A DNA stretch of 64,000 nt, taken from contig JAHRBS010000004.1 of assembly GCA_024305745.1 (NCBI GenBank), positions 2,914,001 through 2,978,000 of the forward strand, in the 5' to 3' direction. How positions within the stretch are numbered: the first letter of the stretch is position 1; the number at the start of each line of letters is the position of its first letter. Under the pieces are notes generated by a model that saw nothing but the letters and a program-made list of their open reading frames with translations, was not told the DNA's origin and ran no database searches. Shown here piece after piece: positions 11,016 to 22,965 of this stretch. The DNA is from Polyporus tsugae (Eukaryota > Basidiomycota > Agaricomycetes > Polyporales > Polyporaceae). The position numbers were made by a program, and so were the translations under genes.

Positions 11016-14000
11016 TCATGATATCGACGACGCATCCCTGTGGTCTATGGGCGTGCCACCGGCCATGCTCAGGCGGCCTCGATTCCTCCCAGATGGCACT
11101 CGAGTCAATGCTGGAAGGTGAACGGCGGTGCGAATCTTGAGCGTCTTATCTCCGTCCTCTCCATCGTCCTCTTGGCCGTCGTCAGACGAGTAGGGCGGTG
11201 GCGGCTTGTCCTCCTCGTCCTCCGGCTCCGGCTCCACCGGCCGCGTCCAGCGTGCTGCCGAAACGCTACCATCGACCCACTGGAGAGTCATCGGGCCGAT
11301 GTCGCGCAGCTGTTTGCTGAACTTCCAGCCCATCGCGCCTCTGTTCCCGAAGCTGGCCCGACTCGTGCTGCGGCTGGAGCCGTCGACGCTAATCCGGTGG
11401 TTCTTGTCATCATTGAGACTTGCAGGTTTCTTCGGAAGCGCTCCGAGCATGCGCGAGTCGGAGGGGAGCAGAAGGGGGAGCATGTACCGGGAGTCCAAGA
11501 GCTCTCCCAGCGGATCTGGGGCCTTGGCTGGTTCCCAGAGCAGCTTTTCCTGTGTCCGGTCGAAAAGCCCGTCGATGGAGTGTTGTGCTGCGGATTCTAT
11601 TGACGGTGCTATGGATGATTGTTCGGAGTTGAGCGCCACCTCGTGAAGGGATGGTGAAGCGCAGCTCTCATCCCGGTCCCGTTCCCGTTCGCCGATCTGT
11701 GTCGGGAAGCGATGAATATCCAGAGAGTACGACCAAAACGAGCGGACATCGCCACTGACCTCTTTGCGCAGCTGCTCCACACCCATCTTGACCCTGTGTC
11801 GCTCCCAGTCTTTCTGCAACTGGTGCAAGTACTGGTTGCATTCCTCAGTCATACGACCCTCGTTAACCTCGTACTTGTAATCTCGCACTGCACGGCGCAT
11901 CTGCCGATCACGTCAGGGTCGCGTGAAATGATTCTTCCATTTTCTGTGCACTGACCTGGAGCGGATTGAGATTTTTCATGTTCTGGATGGTCGCGATGAG
12001 GTTGGGGAACTCAGTGATGGACGATGAGCACTAAAACGTCCATTTAAACACGCCCGAACCCCGTGATTCAAGCCGAACGAACGAACCTGGAGCCACATCA
12101 AGAGGTCACGGACAGGCGCAAAGTGCGAGCCAATATTCTTCGGCAACTCCATGTTACCAATCCATTCCTCAATGACGCTGAGGTTCATACTAATCTGAAC
12201 CGCTCGCGACCTATACAGGGAAGGGGTTCACATACTATTACCAACGGCAACAAAGGTCAAAGACTTACCGACATAGATACTTCTTTCGGGTAAGAACGCG
12301 ATTGAAGATCTCCGCTAGCACGCCTTTAGCATTCGCGGCAAGTCCGTGACTTCATACAACTCACATGCAGTCCAATACATAACCTGCGACCAGAATTGGA
12401 CGATCAACGCAGGATTGACGCCAGACATAGTCAGGAGCATATGCAGCGCAGTGATGAACGAGACCACGTCTTTAGGCGACGTTAGTAGAGGCTGTTGAGA
12501 ATCGAACAATGACTGCAGCTGGGCGGCCGTCGATCCACCACGATTGCGGCTGAACGTCTGTCGAAGAGAAGCAAAGGCTCGAGTGTTCTGCGGGGATGTT
12601 GGTGGTTGGGGAGAGGAGGGCCTGCTCACTTGTGTGGGGGACATAGGTGCTCCCCCTCGAGGCGTGCTTGAGTTGGATGTGCCGTTTGCCTTCTTCTTGC
12701 CTCCGAATGTCCGTAGGAACGACCATTCGCCTTCGAATTGGATGGAATCGAACTCGCTGGACGCCGGGGTGTAATCCAACATTGCCGCGTCGAGGAGTTG
12801 GTCGATCCTCCGTTCCGCAAAGCGGATCACAAATACTGGCACAGGAGTTAATTCGAAGAAGAACGGTTTGCCAGACACGGAGGCACGCACCGAAGACAGA
12901 GTTCAGGATCTCCTCTATCAACGACAAAGAACCGAGAGTTTCGCACGTCTGGTTGATCGCTTTGTCGCAGCGCATAAGATGTAGCCAAACGGTGGTGTTG
13001 TACAGCCAAAATATTAGGTAAGTAGGATCCTCCGCGTGATTCTGAAATTCGGTTGCTTAGAACCAGGCCGCGTGTCCTCCGAGAAGTGCGAGGGCTTACG
13101 AAGAAGACGTCTTCAATGGCGTCGGTGGCACCTATGATCAGATCCTCGACCCAATTATCGTCGCAATTCAGGCACGCGAAGCGGGTAAGCATATACAACG
13201 CGTTCGCGGGTTCCGCATTCCGTAGTGCGGGTTGGAAGTCAGTAATCAGGGATTGGAAGATGTTGGGTAAGTCCATGGGCGAGAACACAAGCATGCTCGA
13301 GAAATCTGGCGGGGGAGTCTGCAGCTCGCTCTGAGAGACCACAACGGAGCACAGGTTCAAATAGACTTACGAGCGTAGATTCATTAGGGGCCTCGTCTTC
13401 AATATCCTCGTCCGACTCGAGTGCAAAGAGGGTATCTTCGTCACCCCACCACTTTGGACTGATGCCGAGCACCTTCTCGACGTCCTCTTGGATATGTCTT
13501 CGCTTTCCCAGTCGTCGCGTACGCTTCTCGAGGATCCGCCGCTGCTCCTCCATTCGGCCACCTTTCCAGCCCGCTTCTCGCATGGCTTCTTCGAGCAGCA
13601 GGGCGACATCTTCCCGCCCGGGGACGGGTGAGTGCGCAGCTACGATATCCAGCGCAGTCAGTTGTCGCCTAGTAACGGCGAGAGGAGAAGATCCATGAGT
13701 GAGGAGGTAGGACACGAGGGTCGGCGGAGAAAGGAGGGACGCGAAATGCAGTGGGGTCCAGCCGGCTGTATGTAGTAAGTCTACTACTGGTACACATCCA
13801 CTTTGGCAACGGACGTACCACTATCTGCAACATTTACGTCGCACCCCTCCGACACTAGGAGCCTGACGCATTCCTCCCGTTCTATATCCCGGTCAGACTC
13901 GGAGCCAAAGCCAAGGATGGCAGTACTGATTAGCCCGAGCTCGTCTTCGTCCTGCCTGGAGAGATCGACGAACTGTTGAACTTGCGGATCTTGGAGAAGG

Positions 14001-14191
14001 AAGGACAGCAGGGAAATGTCCGCAAAGACGCATGCGCGTAGTAGACAGTGCGATACGAGCTCTGCCTTCTGTGGAGGCGCAAGGCCGACGTGTGGAGATA
14101 AGAGATCCGATATCTGGTTGGTAGTCGGGTAGAGAGGCTGCAAGTCTGGCTCAACTGTGAAGTCTGCGGGGGTAAAGGGAGGCGCGACCAT
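11016..14191 (-). CDS. Ankyrin-repeat, dilute (DIL) domain protein
   Basis: Nine exons (13819-14191, 13371-13765, 13100-13330, 12891-13041, 12365-12835, 12269-12314, 12087-12210, 11956-12030, 11016-11900) give 916 aa; exon 3 could also start at 13318. Residues about 40-190 form degenerate ankyrin repeats (GWTPLHFASLL, LTALDIVAAHS). From about 260 runs a DIL domain of the myosin-V cargo-binding type, with YLIFWLYNTTVWLHLMRCDK, IVQFWSQVMYWTASEIFNR and RRAVRDYKYEVNEG. There is no motor or IQ region, so this is the stand-alone fungal class that includes S. pombe SPAC25B8.08, not a myosin. The last 200 residues are Ser/Pro/Asp-rich and probably disordered. A role in membrane or vesicle cargo binding is inferred from the domain only. 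It is divergently placed to RRP15. Confidence 0.87.
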
Positions 14192-14534
14192 GTCGAACGG
14201 GTGTGTACTCGGTCGCGGTGCGTCTCGTGCAAGGTTGGAAGATAGCCGATGGGGCGCGCTGCGGCCGGGATTGCAGACGACCAGCGAACGGTTGACAGGA
14301 CGTAGCAGCCACTAGAGAGGAAATGATGTGGGGTTCTATGGAGGAGATAATACAGAGAACGAAAGAACGGAGTCTAGGTGAGCATACGGCGGCGGAGGAG
14401 GTAGCGATCCTTCTGCACGAGTCGTCTATGGGCGCTTCCTCTAATTATTATGTACGTCCACGTGCTCTCACTGAAAGACGGATAGCCTTCTACCATCTCG
14501 ACGCTCCGACTCCTTGTTTCCCCCGCCTCTCATC
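14192..14534. promoter_or_regulatory. Divergent promoter between the DIL gene and RRP15
   Basis: 343 bp separate two outward-facing start codons. No TATA box is evident. A CACGTG E-box-like hexamer spans the line break at about 14459-14464. Shared control is an inference from geometry. Confidence 0.4.
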
Positions 14535-15327
14535 ATGTCGTCCCACAAGCGTCAAAAAAACCCGGACGACGATATCTCGAAAGAGAACGACAAAGAAATG
14601 CTTTCCGGCTCTGATCAGGACGAATACTCTTCCGATGCTTCCAGGTCCAACCCGAGCGAACCGGACACGGAAGACGAGATCGCAGACGCGAAACTTGCCA
14701 AGTCTAAGAAAACCCTGAAGCGTAAACGACGCGCGACGGATGCCGTCAACTTTGGTGCGACTTTGCAGTCGTTGCTCAGCACAGATGCGCCGGCAGCACC
14801 TCTATCGCTCAAGCCCTCCGTGGCCAAGAAACGGAAAGAAGAGAAACTGGAGGCCAAGGGAAAACATGTGCTCCAGATAGAGAAGAAGGAGAAGGAGGAT
14901 AAGGGGCGGATAACGGACGTGATTGGCGGATGGGGAGGAGAAAGTGAACGAGCTTTGAGAAAAGTTGCACAGCGAGGAGGTATGCATTGCAGTGTTCTCC
15001 CCTGTCCCAATGCGCTTGCTCATATTCCACGTGCAGTCGTTAAGCTCTTCAATGCTATCCAACAGTCCCAGGCCGCGTCGGCCGTTGCAGCAGAGGAACT
15101 GAAGTCGCATCGGGGAACGGGCAAGCCGACCCTTCCTGCACCCGCAATCCACGACAAAAAGAAGAAGGGGAAGCACAAGGACAACATTATTGGAAGAGGA
15201 AAAGAAGGTGGGCCCACCATTCATTTCTTTCGTAGCATTGCTTGTTAAAATCCTTTCTGCAGCGACCGTGGCGCAGGATGACTTCTTGGATATCATCCGA
15301 TCTGGCGGCATTGTCTCCAAGGCATGA
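14535..15327 (+). CDS. RRP15: Ribosome biogenesis protein RRP15
   Basis: Three exons (14535-14979, 15037-15207, 15263-15327) give 226 aa. The N-terminus is acidic (DPE/DE-rich, about residues 12-55), followed by a basic KKTLKRKRR stretch. The conserved Rrp15 core then has VNFGATLQSLLS, ALRKVAQRGVVKLFNAI and the C-terminal FLDIIRSGG. Rrp15 is a nucleolar pre-60S factor needed for 27S pre-rRNA processing in yeast, and the size matches the family. The ATG at 14535 follows a CT-rich leader, and both introns keep phase 1. Good support from the joined core motif, which is only visible after splicing. Confidence 0.88.
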
Positions 15328-15595
15328 CTTGTTGCGGTCTGGTATCCTTTTGGAACGTAGCCTTTGGTAGTCACTATATACTAGGGACTAATGACTGTTC
15401 GCGTTTGTTGTTCCATGTACCAATTGGCTATGATATCGTTCTGCGTGGTTATGACCCTGAAGGACTCGGGACTTTGTGCGTCGGCACGGCGGGCCGCGAG
15501 AGGCAAGCGCCCTTGGCGGGTCGCGTGAATGCAAGCTTGCCCTAAAGCGACCTGGTCTCATAAAACTTCTGCCTCCAGTTTTCGTCGTGTTCCTC
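15328..15595. other. Short intergenic (RRP15 3' flank, GID8 5' leader)
   Basis: 268 bp with no gene seen. It contains an in-frame-looking upstream ATG at 15529, which I treat as leader rather than as the GID8 start (see GID8). Confidence 0.4.
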
Positions 15596-16763
15596 ATGGT
15601 CTGTCGCTTCCGCTCTGTCTAGCCATTCGGCTGCCTACTAATTTGCCTCAATCTCAGCCTACCCAGAAGGCGAAAATCTACCAGGAAGAATGGGAGCGTC
15701 GGCTACATGATGTGCAAGTGTCGAAAGAGTGAGTGTCGTTCTCTGCGTACTTGGCGGCGGTGCTCCTGGGATGAACAACTTCATTGGGAATCTCTCCGAA
15801 TATCCTTGACGAGTTAAACAAACATTGCATGTATTATCTGACTTCTAGCATCGCCATCATGTATCGTTAGCCCTGCTACTTCGCGTGCTGATGCCCCCTT
15901 TCCAACAGCGATTTGAACCGGCTTGTCATGGACTACCTCGTCATCGAAGGATACAAGACTGCCGCCGAGGAGTTCAGCAAAGAGGCGGGTTTGGAGGCTC
16001 CCGTTGATTTCGACTCCATCGAGAATAGGATGAACATTAGGGAGGCGCTCCAGCGCGGTGATGTCGGTGATGCGATAACGCGGATGAACGACTTGAACCC
16101 CGAGGTGAGTGTGCTCTCAGTTCCTCTGATGGGTCGCCCCAGACGACCGCGACACGATTAAAATCTCATGCACCACGCCGAGGCCCCCGGGCCGATGGTG
16201 AGACTAAACACCAAAACTTCAGTCTTCAATATGATCCCCCATCTTCGTGCTTCAACCTGAATGTGACGCTAATACAGTACCATGTCCGTAGATACTCGAC
16301 ACGAATCCATCGTTATACTTCCGCCTTCAGCAGCAGAAGCTTATTGAGTTCATCCGCCAAGGCAAGATTACAGAAGCGCTACAGTTCGCTCAGGAGGAGC
16401 TTGCTCCGCGGGGTGAAGAAAGCCCAGAGTTTTTGGCTGAACTCGAGCGCACAATGGCACTGCTTGCGTTTGAGTCGTCACCCTTGATGCCGTCATCCGT
16501 GAGTGAGCTTCTGTCGCCCGCTCAGCGAATGAAGACGGCTGCCGAAGTCAATGCCGCGATACTCGAGAGCCTGAGCCAGGGGAAGGAAGCCAAACTTATC
16601 GGGCTGTTGCGATTGCTGTGTTGGGGTGAAGCCATGTTGGAGGAAAGGGCGGACTTGCCCAAGGTATGTACTTACCCAGAGTGTCTGGGCTTCGTGTTCC
16701 ACTAACGCCGGCGCCCAGCTCGACCTTAATGACGGAACATTTGGCGAACGAGCGAGTAGATAG
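15596..16763 (+). CDS. GID8: GID/CTLH ubiquitin-ligase subunit GID8 (TWA1)
   Basis: Five exons (15596-15598, 15658-15728, 15909-16104, 16292-16663, 16719-16763) give 228 aa. Exon 1 is just the ATG, followed by a 59-nt intron with a CTACTAAT branch site. The protein has a LisH motif (LNRLVMDYLVIEGYKTAAEEF, written here as the conserved LisH helix pair around residues 26-50), then CTLH (ILDTNPSLYFRLQQQKLIEF) and CRA (LLAFESSP, RLLCWGEAMLEE) regions in that order, exactly as in Gid8/TWA1. In yeast this scaffold links Gid1 and the RING pair of the ligase that degrades gluconeogenic enzymes. The 187-nt intron 3 has two competing acceptors, and only the distal one (ending 16291) keeps the CTLH frame. 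An alternative start at 15529 would read through the first intron. Confidence 0.88.
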
Positions 16764-17666
16764 GCGGCGGACAGGCGCGATGCTTGGTGTGTGGTACCTG
16801 TTTTGTCTTGATATTTGTACTTGTACGGGGTTTTGGACATGGACGGTGTTGATTCTGGATGACCGCGCGAGATCGTGCGTGGGTGCGAACGAAACATGAA
16901 TTCTGAGGGGATGGTAAGATTGTAGGGTAGGTACAAGGACGACAATCAGATGATCGTGAGGGTGGGTCTGGCAGGTTCATGATATGATAGTTTGGCGGGG
17001 TGTAGAAATGAAACTTGGATGGCTCGATTGCGGCCGGACGCAGCAGAGAAATCTCCGGGCTTTCTTGTCCGCAGCGGGAGCAGTGGGAGGAAGGCCGGGG
17101 AGCCCGATGTGCATCGAGTAGAGCCACGGGCCATGGACGGGGAGACGGAGCGGAGGTGGCTTAGTACTATATATGGGCCGCTGCTGGAGAGGGAGGCGGC
17201 CATGAGGAGTTGGTGCGCATGGGGCTTGGAATATTACTAGTACTGGGGTTAAGTAGTGCGACTGAGGTGCGAGGCGCGGAGAGAGGTGGGACTCCCATTC
17301 TGGGACAAAGATGGCGGACGCGACGTGCGAACGGAGGTCATCCGATTCCGGAGGTGGTTGCGGGGGTCGGTATGCCGATTGCTGACTAAGCGGGCGGCAG
17401 CCTTTAGTGTGCCCTGGGCCTCTCGCATGCTCGCCTTCAGCTTCTCGTCGTTTAGCACGACGACGCTTTCGTCCTCTCCTCCTTGCGTCTTCTGCGTCTA
17501 CAGCTACCCACGCCTCTGGAGCAGGCACTCTCCTCGGGGCTGGTCAGTTTCCGTCTGCCTCCCCTTTCATTCTTCGCTCAAGCCCTATTCATCGCTAGTG
17601 ATCGCACACCCACTCCCGCTTGCTTCTCTCTCCACCTCTTTTTGCCGACACACTCCCTTGCCCATC
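16764..17666. other. Intergenic 0.9 kb upstream of the MAPKKK gene
   Basis: Downstream of GID8 and upstream of BCK1. It contains a TATATATGG stretch at about 17168, and from 17440 a pyrimidine-rich leader typical of fungal promoters. Open frames here lack codon texture or recognisable motifs, so I call no gene. Confidence 0.45.
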
Positions 17667-20600
17667 ATGTCCGACGATGCACGATCGATTCACACCAGGC
17701 AGCAGCCCCCGCGCAGAAAGCGTATCCTTGTTGTCAGCAATGCGTCTCCAGACAGCGGAGAAGAAGGTCCCCCTCCCGAACCCCAGAAATCGTCTGGCTA
17801 CCCTCGCCCCCTGCCATCGCCGTCTAGTTCGCTTCCGTCCGCGGAGCCGTTCTATCACGATAAGCCTTACGGCACCGGCAATAACTCTCACCTCCCTACC
17901 CCCTTGACCACCAATCTGGCACATTGTTATCCATCCTCCCGGTCGAATCCTTCCAACCCCGCCCTTTCATCGCCTTCGAGCACCAGCTCGGCTGCTGTGG
18001 AATCTACACCCCCGCCGAGCACGCCAGGTCTCAGTGGCCCGTCCCTCCACATCCCCGACGAGGGCACGATACGGCAGGATATGATCACCCCCGCGGCCTC
18101 GGACCGTAATGACCACACCCCTCAAGCGTCGCGTCCGACAAGAATTTTTGAGCGCATTAGGTCTCATGTGTCTAATCAGGCTCATGAGCGAAGGTACTCA
18201 TCCAGCGGCTCTCGTCCAGCCACGGTACGTCGTGGCCCCTCTGTCCCAATGGATCCCTGCTGACTTGCAAGTAGTCGCCCATCGTGTCCACCCCCGATTC
18301 ATACTTGTCGCATAGCTACCGCTCAAGTCCGATGGAGAAGGTCATCGTCCTCGTCACCACAGATGCGGAGAACCTGCACGTAGTGGACATCACCGGCGCC
18401 ATGACTCCTGCGTTCATTCGGGAACGGATCTTTACCAAGGTGCGTGTCTAGCCGTTGTGGAGAGCTATTTCCTCTGTAACCAGTTGCTATCCGTTCGAAG
18501 TTGCAAATCTCGGATGAGGATCAAGCCAAGTTCGCCATCTACCGGACCGAGATCGGGCAGTTCGCAATCGGAGATGCGTTGACAGACGAGGAGTTGTTTG
18601 CGCTCTACAAAGGCTTTGGTGATCAGACAGGCAAGCTCAAGCTGCTCGTATCCCACACCTCAGCATCTGTGCACGAATCTGGCCCATACGATCCGCCCTT
18701 AACGTCTACCGTGAACACTATCCCTCCCCCCGTCCTCCCTCAACAGACGCTGTATGCACCCCTTCGTCCGAACCGGGACACGAGGATCCGACAGGGTAGT
18801 CAGTCCTCCGCTAGTGAACCTCACCATGCTGAGGTTGGGTACGAGGCGTCGGTATCCGATGATTTGGACCATGGCGACGGCGATTGTGGTCCACGAGACG
18901 CGCGAGGTTATGGCCGCGCTCCGTTACCTGTTCGCGCACTGCCCATTCCGACTCATCGACCGCCCTCTCCCAGTGGCTACCACAGGTCGCGTTCTCCCAC
19001 CGGTCTCCTTTCCCCTGAACGTCGCCACGATCCGTACCATGCAAGTATCGGTGCATTCCCTCTACCCGGAACGTCTCCGCAGGCTTCTCGCTTCACCGAC
19101 GATCATCACCATCCCCTCCCTCCGTTACCTCCCGAAGCGCACACCCCATCACTCCCAGATCCTCCTGTGGAACAACGTGAAAGGAGCCACACCAATGACG
19201 GCCAAATTTCTACCTACGGTAGTGGGTCCCGCGTGAAGGAAAAGGAGGAGAGAGGGCGAGAGCCGCGCGAACGTGGCAAGCGTCATGAGACCGCTCGGAA
19301 ACACAGCGGTCGATACCCCAACGCCGACCAGGAAGACAGTAGGCGACGCAACGACCCGTGGACGATTGTGCCAGGAGACGTCCCTTCTAGTGAATACAGG
19401 AATGACCGCCCTAGAACGCCACAGGAAAGTCGTTCAAACACTAGGTTCCCCCCCATCACCCCTCCTAGCGCCATAAGTTCGTACCGCAATGCGCAGGGCG
19501 AGTCGTCTACCCGACGGAAACCTCTTCAAGTGCCTCTCAATTGGCCGGTGAACTGGAAACATATATACGCCCCTCCCAAGTCAGACAACAAGCCCGTGCA
19601 ATCGCCACCCGCGAACAACCTCATGCGTCATGGTGCGAAGAGTATGACTGATATGCGGGGTGCGTATAAGCACCCACCCAGTCTACAACCAGGCGGCCGA
19701 CCCTCGAGAGCACCGCCGCCGCAACCACCTCTGCCGTTGAATCCTCGCCCATCCACGGGTGGTAGCTCCACGGGTGTGTTCGGTGGCCCATCCCTTCCTA
19801 GTGCTTCGTCTTCCTCCGATGCCCCGTCCGCCCGCCCCGATCAGATCGCGTCCGCATCCGATATTGCTCGATCGGTCCTGTCTTCGCGCCAAATCACAAC
19901 CTCGTACCCGAACCCGCCGGCCACAAGTGGTGGCTACCTGACTTCCCCTGCTACTCAGCAAGATCATTTCCCTCGTCCTCACTCAGCCCTTGGCGAATCG
20001 AGTTCGGCTCCTCTCACTCAACCGCGATATACCCATTCCAACCAAAACTCCGAGCCATCCTACGACTCCATCGCCCACCGTCTACCTTCAACGCCGTCTC
20101 ACGGCTACAGCAACTTCGGTACCTCCGTCTCATATCGGGACGAGGCATTGCGCGCCATTGCACCTACTTCACAGGATTCTGTGACGGATACAGTGACAGC
20201 GGATCACTTCACCCGCGCCCAACGAACACCCCCTCGCAGTCCTGTCGGACCGCCTACTTCCGTCACTGCCCAGAGCCTTCCATTTGAGAGCACCGCTGTG
20301 CCTGTGGGTTTGCCCGGCGATGGACTTGCGAAGCGTGGAGCGATTGAAGAAGACGATAGCACGCAAACTATTCGGATGGATGGTCGCAAATGGTTGAAAG
20401 GTTTCATCGACGAGAACCTCGCAGAAGGGACTGCTCCACCCCGGCCGCAGCAGCCTGCGTCCCCGCAACAGCTACCGACTCCAACATCAACCACGGAGAT
20501 CCCGACTTTATCATCAATATCCTCCACGACTTCCGTCAACGGCGCTGGCCAGAACGACGAGGATTCCGACAGTGACGGCGGTAGTATTTGGATTGTACCG

Positions 20601-22382
20601 CCGAAGAAACCAGAGAAGCCTGCGGAGTCACAGCAGTCATCCAACGCGCCGAAGAGTCGGCCTCCATTAACGCCTCTCAGCATCGAAAGCTCTCCGAATT
20701 CTACGCCAAACGGCCTCCCGGTAATCACCAGCTATGACTATGGCAGGTCGCCGCCCAACCAAAACCTTGGCTTCTTAGCGTCGCCGCCTCCGAGCTCAGG
20801 GCAGCCGCGCACACCAAAGCGGATGCCTGCTCAGAAGAAGCACAAGGATCGTATCAGCAAGTTCGACAATAACTTCGATATGACCTGGGCTCCTCGTCCA
20901 CCACCCGAGGTTATGTATGAGAAGCTCGAGGAGTATTTCCCCGAGCACGATCTCGACAAGCCCGTTATCGAGGCTCCCTCCGGCGGCACGTCCCCGACGG
21001 CAACGGAGGCTCCTGCGACCCCCGCGCCGCAACGCTTCAGGCACAAGAAGTCGATCCGTGTTGTCGCTGCAGAGCACAAGCGGCAGCTCGACAGGACTTC
21101 GCGCGGTGATGATTCCACCATCGCGCCATTGTCGAGGAAACGGCATACCAAGATGTGGGGCGGCAAGCTGGAAGAGGTGACGACGGAGCAGGGCAAGGGG
21201 CCGATCTCGTCAACGTCCGACGCATCTCCGGGCGGTGCGAAACGTGAGTGACTGATCTGGTTTCGTCTCCACGCACAAGGGCGAACGCTGACGCTCTTGC
21301 TTAGCTATCTTCCGTTGGGTGCGTGGAGAGTTGATCGGCAAGGGGACGTACGGTCGCGTCTACCTGGCTCTGAATGGAACGACGGGCGAGATGATTGCGG
21401 TAAAGCAAGTGGAGATGCCGCGGACGGCGAGCGACAAAAACGATTCGCGGCAAGTCACCGTCGTCGAGGCGCTCAAGCTGGAGAGCGAGACGTTGAAGGA
21501 CTTGGACCATCCAAACATCGTTTCGTACCTTGGTTTCGAGGAGACCCCCACCTTCTTGAGCATGTATGTTCCACGACGCTTCATCCTCCTTTCCGTTCAC
21601 GCCCTGATGTTTTCCCTGCAGCTTCTTGGAATACGTTCCTGGTGGCTCGATCGCCAGTTGTCTCCGCAAACACGGACGTTTTGACGAGGAGGTTACGAAG
21701 TCCTTCACCGGTCAGATCTTGGCTGGCCTGGAGTACCTCCACTCTAAAAACATCCTGCACCGAGTACGTATGTTTTTTTCTATCGTGAATACACATCGCC
21801 AACTGTCGCTGCAGGATCTCAAGGCGGACAACATCCTTGTCGAGACGTCGGGCGTGTGCAAGATCTCCGACTTCGGTATTTCGAAGCGCACGGATGATAT
21901 AAATATGGTCGCGGAGTACACTTCCATGCAGGGCACCGTGTTCTGGATGGCGCCGGAGGTGGTGAACTCCAAGGCCAAGGGTTACAACTCGAAGGTCGAT
22001 ATTTGGAGTGTGGGTTGCGTGGTGTTCGAAATGTGGACAGGTCAGCGGCCGTGGTTGGGCCAAGAAGCCATGGCCGTCCTGATCCATGTAAGTAACTCGT
22101 ATTCCCGCTGAAATCTTCAATAGTTTACTGATAATCGACCGCCGACAGCTGTACCAAACCAAGCAGGCACCACCAGTGCCAGAAGGCATCGAGCTGTCGG
22201 CATTAGCGGACGACCTCAGGTTGAAGTGCTTCGCTGCGTATGTGTTGAGTCTCTTCTGGCTTTTTCGGGTTGGCGTTGACATCAACCCCAGTGACCCTGA
22301 CTTGCGTCCCACGGCGGCCGAACTGCGCAAGCATTCATACCTCGAACTCCAGCCAGGCTGGTCCTTCTTAGGGTTCAAGTAA
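17667..22382 (+). CDS. BCK1: BCK1-type MAP kinase kinase kinase (cell wall integrity)
   Basis: Eight exons (17667-18224, 18275-18439, 18501-21243, 21305-21563, 21622-21763, 21815-22087, 22149-22237, 22292-22382) give 1439 aa. Residues about 200-300 hold a conserved N-terminal domain (EKVIVLVTTDAENLHVVDI, IFTKLQISDEDQAKFAIY), and residues 300-1150 are Ser/Pro/Arg-rich and disordered. The kinase domain is C-terminal: GKGTYGRVYLAL (about 1166), VAL-type Lys in IAVKQVEMP, HRDLKADN (about 1288), DFGISKR and GTVFWMAPEVV. The N-terminal domain plus C-terminal STE-class kinase fit Bck1, which in yeast acts between protein kinase C and Mkk1/2. Kinase introns interrupt the HR|DLK motif. Well supported. 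Confidence 0.92.
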
Positions 22383-22965
22383 TTGGCTCACGCTATCCAT
22401 CGTTCTGTCACCTCGCCATTCGAGCGCTTCTACCCCGTTGCATCTTCACCCATCATTCACATGTAGCATTTCTATCTTGTTCAGCTTTCATCCAATTTTT
22501 GGATCGTCGTTGCCATTGCCATTATCATCCTCACCCTCACTGTCATAGGCATGCTTTATAGTACTCACACCACATGTCTCTGTGTTTCAACTCTGGGCCA
22601 AGCACATTGCGTATATTCCCCTGCAACATACACCGTGTAGCACTTTAATCAGATTAGGAGACGGAATGCATGGACACTACGTTATGATTTTCGACAAAAT
22701 CCGCATGTACAGAACTAAGCCTATGACATGGAACATACCAATCTATCTGAGCTGTTCGGTCAGCCAGAATCCAGGCTACTTCCTTCTCCGAGGGTATATA
22801 TATCTTGTTTCTTTACGTCTCGGTCTAACTATGGCCGAACGTGACGGTGTTTCGAACGATCCACGATTGGGCAGTTGAGTGGACATTCGGGATATGACGT
22901 CATGGAAGGTGAGGATGTGTATATGAAGCCTCGAGTCGCACGCTGCACTCCAAAGCCACCCTGTC
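22383..22965. other. Intergenic between BCK1 and the IQ-motif gene
   Basis: 583 bp, AT-richer than the genes around it, with no coding exon seen. A TATATATC at about 22795 may serve the rightward IQ gene. Confidence 0.4.

Noticed and set aside
16105..16291. Possible intronic C/D-box snoRNA in GID8 (ATGGTGA .. CTGA)
   Set aside because: The C box is imperfect, there is no terminal stem, and I found no convincing guide next to the D box.
18811..21276. Several minus-strand frames of 80-175 codons within the BCK1 exon
   Set aside because: Shadow frames of a long, GC-rich, low-complexity coding exon; none has an independent motif or splice logic.
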